Shown piece by piece: positions 49,386 through 58,755 of a stretch of 64,000 nucleotides of DNA. The notes below the pieces were generated by a model. The model saw only the letters and a program-made list of their open reading frames with translations. It had not been told where the DNA came from and searched no databases. How positions within the stretch are numbered: position 1 is the first letter of the stretch; each line of letters begins with the position of its first letter. The stretch is from contig SZPM01000010.1 of assembly GCA_030263715.1 (NCBI GenBank), forward strand, positions 1 to 64,000. The letters are read 5' to 3'. This DNA is from ATM1 sp003577165. GTDB taxonomy: Bacteria; Armatimonadota; Fimbriimonadia; Fimbriimonadales; ATM1. Both the position numbers and the translations under genes were made by a program.

Positions 49386-49975
49386 CGGAGAGGCACGTTG
49401 ATGACGGCGCCCTCGTGGAGAAGGCGCTCAAAGGGGACCGGGACGCGCTCGACGACCTCGTCTACCGCTATCAGGCTCGCACGTACCAGTTCGCCTACCG
49501 CCTCTGCGGAGATGAAGACCAGGCGGCCGACCTGACGGCCGAGGCCTTCGCGAGGGTCTACGCCAACCTCGCGCGATTTCGACGAGAAAGCCGCTTCTCG
49601 ACCTGGCTGTTCCGAATCGTGACAAACGCCTTCCTGGACCAGCAGAAGAAGGACAAGGTTCGGCAGAAGCAGAGCCTCGACGAGGTCCTCTCGACCGAGG
49701 AGGGTGAACTCTCGCTGCAGGTGGCATCGGATTCGGCCAGCCCCCACGAGAGCGCCGAACAGACCCTTCAGGCCGAGGCGATCAACGCCGCAATCCAGCG
49801 CCTCCCCGAGCACTATAGGGCGATGATCGTCCTCTTCCACGTGGAAATGCTGAGTTACGAGGAGATCGGCGAAGCCCTCGACATGCCGGTCGGAACGGTG
49901 AAGAGCAGGCTGAACCGCGCCCGCCTCGCCCTCCGGGAAATCCTGGAGCCAGTGGTGGAACTTTTCCAAGCGTGA
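49382..49975 (+). CDS. ECF sigma factor (RpoE/sigma-24 type)
   Basis: 197 aa. Sigma region 2 spans ~12-85 (LVYRYQARTYQFAYRLCGDEDQAADLTAEAFARVYANLARFRRESRFSTWLFRIVTN holds the -10-binding helices), a linker follows, and region 4 lies at ~137-190 (INAAIQRLPEHYRAMIVLFHVEMLSYEEIGEALDMPVGTVKSRLNRARLALRE), the -35-binding HTH. The next gene, 53 bp downstream, encodes the matching membrane anti-sigma factor, so activity is controlled by release from the membrane. The target regulon is unknown. Confidence 0.92.
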   Translation: MTERHVDDGALVEKALKGDRDALDDLVYRYQARTYQFAYRLCGDEDQAADLTAEAFARVYANLARFRRESRFSTWLFRIVTNAFLDQQKKDKVRQKQSLDEVLSTEEGELSLQVASDSASPHESAEQTLQAEAINAAIQRLPEHYRAMIVLFHVEMLSYEEIGEALDMPVGTVKSRLNRARLALREILEPVVELFQA

Positions 49976-50028
49976 TGAAGTCAGACGAACTGCAGCATGG
50001 GAAACGGTGTTTCTAAGGACACCCACAG

Positions 50029-50898
50029 ATGACGTCAGATAAGGCAAGAGAACTCTTCAGCGAGCACCTGGAAGGCACGCTCTCCGCGGGCCTGAAGCAG
50101 GCATTCGAGCGCCGGTTGACCGAAGACCCCGCTCTCGCAGAGGAGTACCGCCTCTTCTCCCGAGTCTATGAAGCGCTTGGGAGCATGCCGCCGGTCGAGG
50201 CGCCGGCTGACCTGACCGAGCGAGTTCAGCGACGCCTCGACCGCGCGGTGTGGGAAGAGAAGTCCAAAAGCCGGCCGGCAATCGGCTGGCTGAGGTCGCT
50301 CGCCTTCGGCGCGGCCGCGGTAGCGATTGTGATTACGGGCTACGTCGGCTATATCCGGTCAACCGGGACCAACGGCATCCAGGCCGGAGTCACAGGTAAC
50401 GGGGGCACCCTCGTCGCCATGCCCGAAATTCAGCTCGAAGACGGCAAACTATCGGTGCGATATCTGCCGACGAAGGACGGAGAACTGCTCATCTTCGAAG
50501 GCGGCGCGAGCGATGACTCACTCCCGCCTCCCGACGCCACCCCGATTGGTCGTCAGACCACGGAGGCTGGACAGGCAGTACGAATTCCGCTCGAAGTGAA
50601 GACGGATCGAGCGACGACCCTCTGGGTCCAGCCGTCCGATACGGAGCGTGTGGTCGCCCTGTTCCTGGGCGGCGGAGAGCGAATCCCGCTGTCCGGTCGG
50701 TACGAGGGCACGCTTACAGGCGCGCTCGCGAAGATCGCAGCCGCCCACGGGAAGATGATCGAAGCGACGATCCGGGGTCAGAAGTCGGTCGAAGTTGACC
50801 TGGAGACTGGCCTTTCGGTCGAGGAATGTCTCGCTCGCGCTCTGGACGGGACTGGCTACCAGTTCGCCGTCGAGGGCGACCTCGTGCGGGTTCGGTAA
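50029..50898 (+). CDS. transmembrane anti-sigma factor with C-terminal STN domain
   Basis: 289 aa. The N-terminus (~5-70: ELFSEHLEGTLSAGLKQAF, LTEDPALAEEYRLF) resembles anti-sigma domains of the zf-HC2 type, but without the His/Cys zinc ligands. One TM segment lies at ~87-107. The outer part has a beta-rich stretch (~120-215), and residues 227-289 match the secretin/TonB short N-terminal (STN) fold: LTGALAKIAAAHGKMIEATI, then VEVDLETGLSVEECLARALDGTG and a final YQFAVEGDLVRVR. In FecI/FecR systems the STN domain belongs to the outer-membrane receptor; here it is fused to the anti-sigma factor itself. Confidence 0.82.
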   Translation: MTSDKARELFSEHLEGTLSAGLKQAFERRLTEDPALAEEYRLFSRVYEALGSMPPVEAPADLTERVQRRLDRAVWEEKSKSRPAIGWLRSLAFGAAAVAIVITGYVGYIRSTGTNGIQAGVTGNGGTLVAMPEIQLEDGKLSVRYLPTKDGELLIFEGGASDDSLPPPDATPIGRQTTEAGQAVRIPLEVKTDRATTLWVQPSDTERVVALFLGGGERIPLSGRYEGTLTGALAKIAAAHGKMIEATIRGQKSVEVDLETGLSVEECLARALDGTGYQFAVEGDLVRVR

Positions 50899-50903
50899 GA
50901 GAC

Positions 50904-51974
50904 TTACCGGCGCGCCAAGAGCGTGCGAACGGGCGCGAGGCAATCGGCGTTTGCCTGACCCCACTCCAAGGCGACCCCTCGCTGGCTGAGCCGCATCACG
51001 GCTTCCAGCCCTGTGGCAGGGTCCGCCAACATCTCCGGCGGCATTCCGAGGCCCGGCATATCGCGCGGATCGGCGCCCAAAGCCTTGACTTCTCGAAACC
51101 GCGCCTCGATGGCGAGTTCGCGCACCGCCCTCAACGTCTCGACCTCATCGCGAATGCACAGTTCCCACGCGGCCAGCATGAGCCAGAGTCGCTCCCGCTC
51201 GGGTCCACCATCCCACTGGGAGATCCTGTCGAGGGACTTCGCGAGCGGCTTGCCGGCCTGCACGTCGTTGAGTGCAGACCTGCCAACGCGAGCAGCGTCG
51301 ATGAATTTCTGGTTCATCTTGAACGAGTAGCCCAGCCTCAGAAACAGGTGCAGGTCTCGCTCGAACATCGAGGTGAGATGCGGACGCGTCGACTCGATGG
51401 CCAAGAGGGCCGAGCTCAGCACGCTTAGCTCGTGCGGCTTGAGCAAGGGGAGCGCAGATCGCAGCATTCGCACGGCCTGTGTCGTCGCGGCGCTCTCTCG
51501 AATGTGGCTTTGACGGTCTGCGTACTTCAGGATTTCCGACGTCCGAAGGAGCGCGATCCCTGCTCGGACCACTCTGCGGCTGTCCCTCTCGCGGAGGGCC
51601 GAAGCGAACTCAGAGCGGAGCAAACCAGCGGCGGTCTGAACGGCGCGGGCGACCGGCATCCGACAGTCCTCGTCCGCAGACAGGTCCAGGCGGGTGCTTT
51701 CGAGGAGTGGCAGAGGCCTCTCGACCTCGCGAATCGTCTCGGAGACGACCTTAATGGCCTCCGGCGAGTTGGGGTCGAGCCAGACGGCATCGCGCACCCT
51801 GCTCACCGTCCGAATCAGGCCCTCATACTGAGCCAGCCTGTCCCCGTAACCCTCCTGCCCCTGGGGATAGAGGGGAACGGCGCTCGAACCGAGGCGCGCG
51901 TTCGCGCTGATGAACCCCAGAAGTAGGACCGGAGAGAAAACCATGGTCCAAGAGAGGGTCTTCCGCAGCCTCAC
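50904..51974 (-). CDS. hypothetical exported helical protein
   Basis: 356 aa. Signal peptide (LSWTMVFSPVLLLGFISANA, cleavage near 27). The mature part is almost entirely alpha-helical with Leu/Ala/Arg spacing (VVSETIREVERPLPLLESTRL, RRVVRAGIALLRTSEILKYA, LLKPHELSVLSSALLAIES), which suggests a helical-repeat fold. No motif is recognised. It converges on the anti-sigma gene with only 5 bp between the stops. Its promoter faces away from the dnaK leader in a 176-bp shared gap. Function unknown. Confidence 0.65.
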   Translation of the reverse strand: MRLRKTLSWTMVFSPVLLLGFISANARLGSSAVPLYPQGQEGYGDRLAQYEGLIRTVSRVRDAVWLDPNSPEAIKVVSETIREVERPLPLLESTRLDLSADEDCRMPVARAVQTAAGLLRSEFASALRERDSRRVVRAGIALLRTSEILKYADRQSHIRESAATTQAVRMLRSALPLLKPHELSVLSSALLAIESTRPHLTSMFERDLHLFLRLGYSFKMNQKFIDAARVGRSALNDVQAGKPLAKSLDRISQWDGGPERERLWLMLAAWELCIRDEVETLRAVRELAIEARFREVKALGADPRDMPGLGMPPEMLADPATGLEAVMRLSQRGVALEWGQANADCLAPVRTLLARR

Positions 51975-52060
51975 AGGCTGTAATTGTCGGCACCGAATCG
52001 GGCATTTCTCCCTACGAAACTCGCCGAGTTTGGAACCCGATCGGGTATCTTGGCGTTGTA

Positions 52061-52081
52061 CTTGATAGCACCACAGTCAAG
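52061..52081. promoter_or_regulatory. HAIR operator (HspR binding site) upstream of dnaK
   Basis: CTTGA-N11-TCAAG, exactly the core and spacing of the HAIR element (CTTGAGT-N7-ACTCAAG) known from Streptomyces and mycobacteria. Outer five bases of each arm match; the inner two do not. The hspR gene is the last of the operon it controls. Confidence 0.8.
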
Positions 52082-52150
52082 TAAGCTACGCAAACCGCGC
52101 TAAATAGCCGATAGACTGAATGGCAAAAATCACATTCGGAGGACCTGACT

Positions 52151-54058
<1,908 letters not shown>

Positions 54059-54120
54059 CTATTCTCCTCAGAATGCAAAACGAACAAAAAACAAATCCAA
54101 TGAAGATAGGAGGAACGAAA

Positions 54121-54564
54121 GTGATCACGAGATATTCGCCACTGGACCGATTCCGAACCTTCGATCAACTCTCGAAGTTGATGAACGAAGTCTGGGGTGA
54201 TGCCGACGAACTCAGGAAGGGTTGGTCGCCGCCGGTAGACGTCAAGGAAACCGACCGCGAGATCACCTTCATCGCAGAGTTGCCTGGTATGGACCAGAAG
54301 GACATCGAGGTCGAACTTGTCGGCGACATGCTGACCATCCGCGGAAAGCGCGAGTTCGCCCAGGAAGAGAGCCGTGAGAACTACGTTCGCATCGAGCGCA
54401 GTTACGGTTCCTTCCAGCGATCCTTCAGCCTCTCCGTCCCGGTGAAAGCCGACGCGATCACCGCCGAATACAAGAACGGTGTGCTGAGCGTCGTTCTCCC
54501 GAAAGCCGACGAAGTTCAGCCTCGAAAGATCCAGATCGCGGCCCAGAACGGAAGCAACAACTAA
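54121..54564 (+). CDS. Hsp20/alpha-crystallin small heat-shock protein
   Basis: 147 aa from GTG 54121; AGGAGG 7 bases upstream is the best ribosome site in the region, and the protein then starts VITRYSPLDRFRTFDQLSKLMNEVW, the usual Hsp20 opening. A longer frame from ATG 54055 overlaps the dnaK stop but adds an atypical Asn/Lys-rich leader. The alpha-crystallin domain spans ~40-135: PPVDVKETDREITFIAELPGM, IEVELVGDMLTIRGKRE, SYGSFQRSFSLSVPV and AEYKNGVLSVVLPKAD (the GVL motif). It holds unfolding proteins for DnaK. An insert between dnaK and dnaJ. Confidence 0.93.
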   Translation: MITRYSPLDRFRTFDQLSKLMNEVWGDADELRKGWSPPVDVKETDREITFIAELPGMDQKDIEVELVGDMLTIRGKREFAQEESRENYVRIERSYGSFQRSFSLSVPVKADAITAEYKNGVLSVVLPKADEVQPRKIQIAAQNGSNN

Positions 54565-54571
54565 GTGATTC

Positions 54572-54600
54572 GTGGCGGCGCGGCTCAGCCGCGCCGCCAC
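54572..54600 (+). terminator. long GC hairpin between hsp20 and dnaJ, no U-tract
   Basis: GTGGCGGCGCGGCT and its exact complement form up to 14 bp around a single base (12 bp with a CTCAG loop). No T-run follows, so it is more likely an mRNA-stability or partial-attenuation element, lowering dnaJ-hspR relative to dnaK-hsp20, than a full terminator. Confidence 0.6.
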
Positions 54601-54623
54601 CTTGACCGAATTCAACCAACGGC

Positions 54624-55691
54624 ATGGCGAGCAAAGACTACTATGCGGTCCTGGGAGTAGACCGCAATGCGGACGCAAAGGAAATCAAGTCCGCCTATCG
54701 ACGGCTCGCCCGCAAATACCACCCGGACGTAAACCCGAAGAGTCGGGCTGCTGAGGAGAGGTTCAAAGAGATCTCCGAGGCGTACGACGTCCTGAGCGAC
54801 GAGAAGAAGCGCAAACTCTACGATCGCTTCGGAGACAACTGGGAAGCCGCGTCGAAAATGGGCGACAACTTCCAACCCGGCGCGGGACAGGGATTTCGAA
54901 TCGACTTCGAAGGTGCGCCGTCAGGATTCGAGTCCATATTCGAGAACTTCTTCGGAGGCTTCGGCCCGAGCGGGGGAGGCGTCTCGATTCCGCACGATGT
55001 CGAGCAAACAGTCGAATTGACGCTCGAAGAGGTGGACACGGGAACCCAGCGCGTCTTCACGTACCGAGTCGAGGACGCGTGCTCGACTTGTGACGGGCGC
55101 GGTTACGTCGCGTCGCAAAAGTCCTCCGCCTGCCCGCAATGTGGTGGATCCGGAAAGTCGCGCGGAATTCTTGGGTTCGCACAGGCTTGTCCTGCATGTG
55201 GAGGTACAGGCACCTACAGCCGCCAGGCGTGTCCGACGTGCCACGGCCACGGATCGATCTCTGCAACGCGGCGGATGGAGGTCAAAATCCCGGCAGGCAT
55301 CCAAGACGGAACCCGTCTACGCGTCGCAGGTGGCGGTCCAGTTGCCGGAGGCGGCAGGAAGGGAGATTTGTATGTCGTCGTTCGAGTTCGCCCCCACCCG
55401 CGATTCAAGCGCAGAGGGGACGACTTGGAAACCGAAGTGCCGGTGGATTACACAGTCGCGGCCCTCGGCGGCATGGTGATCGTGCCGACCCTGCATGGCA
55501 GCGTAGACATGAAGGTGCCTCCCGGCAGCCAGACCGGACAGGTGTTCCGCGTTGGCGGAAAGGGCCTGTCGAAGATGGGCGGAGGGCATGGGAATCTCCT
55601 CGTGCGCCTTCGAATCACGGTTCCGAAGAACCTCACGAGGAAAGAAGAAGCGCTCCTCAAAGAAGTGATGCAAGCGCGGGGTGACAAATGA
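54624..55691 (+). CDS. dnaJ: co-chaperone DnaJ (Hsp40)
   Basis: 355 aa. J domain at 4-68 with the HPD tripeptide in RKYHPDVNPKSRAAEERFKEI. A Gly/Phe-rich segment (~80-115, FGGFGPSGGGVSIP) follows, then four zinc-finger CxxCxGxG repeats (CSTCDGRG, CPQCGGSG, CPACGGTG, CPTCHGHG, ~150-215) and two C-terminal substrate-binding domains. It stimulates DnaK ATPase and delivers clients. Its stop overlaps the hspR ATG, so the repressor is made with the chaperone. A 60-bp gap with a strong hairpin separates it from hsp20. Confidence 0.95.
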   Translation: MASKDYYAVLGVDRNADAKEIKSAYRRLARKYHPDVNPKSRAAEERFKEISEAYDVLSDEKKRKLYDRFGDNWEAASKMGDNFQPGAGQGFRIDFEGAPSGFESIFENFFGGFGPSGGGVSIPHDVEQTVELTLEEVDTGTQRVFTYRVEDACSTCDGRGYVASQKSSACPQCGGSGKSRGILGFAQACPACGGTGTYSRQACPTCHGHGSISATRRMEVKIPAGIQDGTRLRVAGGGPVAGGGRKGDLYVVVRVRPHPRFKRRGDDLETEVPVDYTVAALGGMVIVPTLHGSVDMKVPPGSQTGQVFRVGGKGLSKMGGGHGNLLVRLRITVPKNLTRKEEALLKEVMQARGDK

Positions 55692-56101
55692 GCGACCACG
55701 AGAAGCGGCGAGAGCCCGTCTACCGTATCGGCGTCGCCGCAAAACTTTGCGGCGTCCACCCGCAAACGCTCCGCGCGTATGAACGAATGGGATTGATCAC
55801 TCCCGCAAGAGAATCCGAGAAGAACCGCCTCTACTCAGAAGAGGATGTGGAGCGCATTCGGAGAATCCAAAGGCTCACTCGAGACCTGGGAGTCAACCTC
55901 GCCGGCGTCGAGATCGTCCTACAACTGCTCGATCAGTTCGAAGAGATGCGCTCCGACATGGAACAGCAGTTGAAAGACTACGTTCAGCAAGCCGAACGGA
56001 GAATCGCAGCGCTGCTTCGGAACTCGAACGCGCCCGTGCCGCGAGACGAAGGTCTGCTTCCCGTGCCGAAGATAATACTTCGACGAAAAGCCGACATCTA
56101 A
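55688..56101 (+). CDS. hspR: heat-shock repressor HspR (MerR family)
   Basis: 137 aa. MerR-type winged HTH at ~10-78: VYRIGVAAKLCGVHPQTLRAYERMGLITPAR, NRLYSEEDVERIRRIQRLTRDLGVNLAGVEIVLQLL, the diagnostic HspR stretch, then a short coiled coil (~75-115). HspR binds HAIR sites and, in actinobacteria, uses DnaK as co-repressor, so free DnaK level sets expression. Here the gene is the fourth in an operon preceded by a HAIR site, so the loop is complete. Overlaps dnaJ by ATGA. Confidence 0.95.
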   Translation: MSDHEKRREPVYRIGVAAKLCGVHPQTLRAYERMGLITPARESEKNRLYSEEDVERIRRIQRLTRDLGVNLAGVEIVLQLLDQFEEMRSDMEQQLKDYVQQAERRIAALLRNSNAPVPRDEGLLPVPKIILRRKADI

Positions 56102-56113
56102 TCGTTGGCCGAC

Positions 56114-56539
56114 CTACTTCGCGGGTTTCTCCGGCTCCTCGGTCGCCCGAACCAGGTACAGCTTCATGCCCCTCATATCCGTTGCTTCTTTTTCCGTCAG
56201 CACGGGCTCGAGCCGTTTGCCTCCATCGAGGATTTTGAAACTCTTCGGCATGTTGTCTGCCGTGTCGCCGGTCATCTTCATCGTTAGTGTTCCACCTTCG
56301 ATGGAGTAGGTTCCTTCGATCGGCTGGCCCATGGCTGTCACCACGCACTTGCTTTCGGGCTTGAATTCAAACGTGACCATGGACAGCATCGCTGAGGCGA
56401 ATTCGGCTTGCGCCTTGTCTTCGTCCTTCATCGCGGAGGAGTCCACTTCCATCCTGTACTTTCCGATGACATCGACCTTCGAGCAGCCGATGACAAGGCA
56501 CGCGACAACTGCCGCGAATGCCACTACTACTTTCGCCAT
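56114..56539 (-). CDS. small lipoprotein, lipocalin-like beta domain
   Basis: 141 aa. Lipobox LVIGC with Cys near 19. The mature part reads DVIGKYRMEVDSSAM, FEFKPESKCVVTAMGQPIEGTYSIEGGTLTMKMTGD and FKILDGGKRLEPV, an up-and-down series of strands typical of small stress or lipocalin-like lipoproteins. No specific family is assigned. It ends in EPEKPAK. It converges with hspR (12-bp gap) and lies 37 bp downstream of the sulfite-oxidase-like gene. Confidence 0.7.
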   Translation of the reverse strand: MAKVVVAFAAVVACLVIGCSKVDVIGKYRMEVDSSAMKDEDKAQAEFASAMLSMVTFEFKPESKCVVTAMGQPIEGTYSIEGGTLTMKMTGDTADNMPKSFKILDGGKRLEPVLTEKEATDMRGMKLYLVRATEEPEKPAK

Positions 56540-56575
56540 AGGCAGATTATGATGCCTTTCGGCGGGTCCTCGGAC

Positions 56576-57280
56576 TCACCAGGAGGTGCGGAAGCGCTCC
56601 TCTCTCCACGGATCGCCGTGCATGTGGTAGCCACCGGCTTCCCAGAAGCCTGGCCTGTCGCCGCTCATGAACTCGATTGCGCGGACCCACTTCGCGCTCT
56701 TCCACGCGTAAAGCCGAGGAATCACCACCCTCACCGGCCCGCCGTGCTCGATCGTGATCGGCATGCCGTCGTGCCGGTCCGCGAGCAGGCAATCCTCAAG
56801 GAAGAACTCCTCGATCGGCACGTTGGTCGTCCAACCTCCATCGTAGCCGTACAGCAGAACGTGGCTCGCTTCGGGAGCGACTTTCACGACCTTCTTCAGT
56901 TCGGCCGTCGGGACCCCTTCCCACAAGTTGCCAAGTCGGGACCACCGGGTCACGCAATGCATGTCGGCAAACACCGACCTGCGTGGCAGCGCTTGGAAGT
57001 CTTCCAGCGTAAGCGACTTCCGCTCTTCGACGAGCCCGCCGATCATCAAACTCCACTCGTCGAGGTCAATCTCCGGTGGCCCGTAGGCGTCGAGAATCGG
57101 CCACTTCCGTGTTCTCGCCTGCCCTGGAGGCAGGCGATTTTCGCGCTGCGTGTCTGGGCTGACGACGACGTTCGTCGGCAGGCCTTCCGCCGTCGGCGGG
57201 TCGCCTTCCTGGTATTTCGCCGCCTCGTGCCCTTGATCGAGGCTCGGGACTAAGCGCCGGATATTCCTCTTAATTCTCAC
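56576..57280 (-). CDS. sulfite oxidase-like molybdopterin oxidoreductase
   Basis: 234 aa, the short cytoplasmic type with only the molybdopterin fold. Landmarks: EWSLMIGGLVEE, LTLEDFQALPRRSVFADMHCVTRWSRLGNLWEGV with Cys109 as Mo ligand, GGWTTNVPIEEFF, LLADRHDGMPITIEHGGPVRVVIPRLYAWKSAKWVRAIEFM. No heme or dimerisation domain and no Tat signal (GTG 57280 start). Substrate unknown; relatives include YedY/MsrP and plant-type sulfite oxidases. With the Mo hydroxylase at 58.7-62.4 kb it shows that the organism uses molybdopterin. Confidence 0.9.
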   Translation of the reverse strand: MRIKRNIRRLVPSLDQGHEAAKYQEGDPPTAEGLPTNVVVSPDTQRENRLPPGQARTRKWPILDAYGPPEIDLDEWSLMIGGLVEERKSLTLEDFQALPRRSVFADMHCVTRWSRLGNLWEGVPTAELKKVVKVAPEASHVLLYGYDGGWTTNVPIEEFFLEDCLLADRHDGMPITIEHGGPVRVVIPRLYAWKSAKWVRAIEFMSGDRPGFWEAGGYHMHGDPWREERFRTSW

Positions 57281-57329
57281 GGTCGTGATGAAGCCTTCTC
57301 GCTACTCTACGCCATACTGAACGCCGAGC

Positions 57330-57345
57330 GGAACTTCGCAGTTCC
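57330..57345. promoter_or_regulatory. inverted repeat before the SRPBCC gene
   Basis: GGAACT-TCGC-AGTTCC, 6-bp arms, between CATACT (57313-57318, a possible -10) and the RBS-like GGAG before ATG 57362. Confidence 0.3.
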
Positions 57346-57361
57346 TTGGAGACGCCAAAAA

Positions 57362-58021
57362 ATGCCCGGTAAGACAGCAGGAGACGCCTCGATTAGCGAT
57401 GCCGCCGTGAAGAAGGCCACGGGACACGGGTGGGCGCACTGGTACAAGGCGCTGGACAAGTTCGGCGCGGCTGAAAAGGGACATGCAGCCGCTGCGAAGC
57501 ACCTGCGGGACGTTCACGGCACAAGCGGCTGGTGGAGTCAGATGATCACCGTCCAGTACGAGCGGCAGAAGGGACTCCGAGTCGTGAATCAGTCTTGCAA
57601 CGGTGGGTATCAAGTCTCTGTAAGTCGGACGATTTCCGCCCCCGTCGAATCGGCATGGGACGCCTTTGCGAAGGCATCGAAACTCAACAAGTGGTTCACA
57701 TTCGACGCGAAGCAGCGATTCGTGGAGGGCGGCCAATTCTCAAACGGCGACGGTGATCACGGCGAGTTCCGACGCATCGTTCCGATGAAGCGAATTCGAT
57801 TTACGTGGAACTCAAAACACCATAAGCCCGGTAGCGTCGTCGAGGTCCGGTTCACCGACAAAGGCGAGAAGTGCGGAGTGACCCTGGGTCACTCCAACTT
57901 GTCCAGTTCGAAAGAAGTCGAAGACCTGCGCAAAGGGTGGTCTTGGGCGATGGATTCGCTTAAGTCGTATCTCGAAACGGGTCGAGGCATAAAATACGAA
58001 GATTGGGAGCGAACAAAATGA
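57362..58021 (+). CDS. DUF4287/SRPBCC (AHSA1-like) protein
   Basis: 219 aa. N-terminal ~70 residues (SISDAAVKKATGHGWAHWYKALDKFGAAEKGHAAAAKHLRDVHG, WWSQMITVQYERQKG) match the DUF4287 helical domain. The C-terminal part (~75-205) is a START/SRPBCC hydrophobic-pocket fold: VSVSRTISAPVESAWDAFAKASKLNKWFTFDAK, GGQFSNGDGDHGEFRRIVPMKRIRFTWNSK and WSWAMDSLKSYLE. Such two-domain proteins are common and uncharacterised. Its stop overlaps the ATG of the next gene. Confidence 0.85.
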   Translation: MPGKTAGDASISDAAVKKATGHGWAHWYKALDKFGAAEKGHAAAAKHLRDVHGTSGWWSQMITVQYERQKGLRVVNQSCNGGYQVSVSRTISAPVESAWDAFAKASKLNKWFTFDAKQRFVEGGQFSNGDGDHGEFRRIVPMKRIRFTWNSKHHKPGSVVEVRFTDKGEKCGVTLGHSNLSSSKEVEDLRKGWSWAMDSLKSYLETGRGIKYEDWERTK

Positions 58022-58503
58022 CACCATTGATCTTGTGCGCCCTGGCACTGAATCCGGCTGGCGTCGCGTCATCTGCGGGCTCCGGTGTCGAATGGGCCTT
58101 TTATCGAAATGGTCGGTTCGGGTATGCCATCGAGTACCCATCCTCTCTCGTCACCGCGCAACCCGAAAGTGCGAACGGCGATGGAAGGGTTTTCACTTCC
58201 ACGACCGGAGACTACAAACTCACAGTCTGGGCATCATTCAATGTGCTCGAACTGAATCGCCAACTGCTGAGAAGCGAAGCGATCGAGTACTGGAAATCGA
58301 ATGGCGGAGTCATCTCCTATTCGACACTGCTCCGAAACGGCTTCCAAATCGCAGGTCGGAGCGGTAACCTCGCGTTCTTTCAGAAGACTCTGATCATCGA
58401 GGATTGGTACGTCTCGTTCGCCTGGGAGTTTCCTGCCCGCGAGAAGAGGGCGATGGAGCCTGTCATCGCGCGGCTGTCGCGATCGCTCCGTCACGACAAC
58501 TAA
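58018..58503 (+). CDS. small exported protein of unknown function
   Basis: 161 aa from ATG 58018 (overlaps the upstream TGA). Signal peptide MTPLILCALALNPAGVASSA. The mature part begins VEWAFYRNGRFGYAIEYPSSL, a pattern seen in PsbP-like/lipoprotein LpqN-type domains (FGYAIEYP start, then a mixed sheet): DYKLTVWASFNVLELNRQL, NLAFFQKTLIIEDWYVSFAWEFP. Probably periplasmic. GGGAG upstream supports the start. It converges with the Cys-rich small gene, overlapping by 4 bp. Confidence 0.72.
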   Translation: MTPLILCALALNPAGVASSAGSGVEWAFYRNGRFGYAIEYPSSLVTAQPESANGDGRVFTSTTGDYKLTVWASFNVLELNRQLLRSEAIEYWKSNGGVISYSTLLRNGFQIAGRSGNLAFFQKTLIIEDWYVSFAWEFPAREKRAMEPVIARLSRSLRHDN

Positions 58504-58751
58504 ACTTGCGGATCGTCCATCGGGATGCCGCCGCCTGCGATCGTGCCGGAGAAGCACTCGCGTTCGGCCTGACAAGACGCGACGTCCACAAACTCGCCGT
58601 CCGGACCGAACGGCCCGAGCGTCTTCCCGCACCAGTAGACCCGCGGCACGCTGCTCTGGGGCTCTTCGCCCTCGACGAGCGGCGGCTCATACGTGTCCTG
58701 CTTGCAGCGCAAAAACGCGCACGCCGTGATGCGGCTCGGTTTGGTCTCCAC
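58500..58751 (-). CDS. Cys-rich small protein linked to the Mo hydroxylase
   Basis: 83 aa from GTG 58751, four bases after the FAD-subunit stop. Five Cys (11, 16, 41, 60, 66) and several Pro/Gly give a compact, metal- or disulfide-stabilised look (ITACAFLRCKQD, VYWCGKT, ASCQAERECFSG). No family recognised. The tight spacing and same strand make it the fourth gene of the molybdenum hydroxylase operon, so a small electron carrier or assembly factor is conceivable; this is inference. Confidence 0.6.
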   Translation of the reverse strand: METKPSRITACAFLRCKQDTYEPPLVEGEEPQSSVPRVYWCGKTLGPFGPDGEFVDVASCQAERECFSGTIAGGGIPMDDPQV

Positions 58752-58755
58752 CCGA

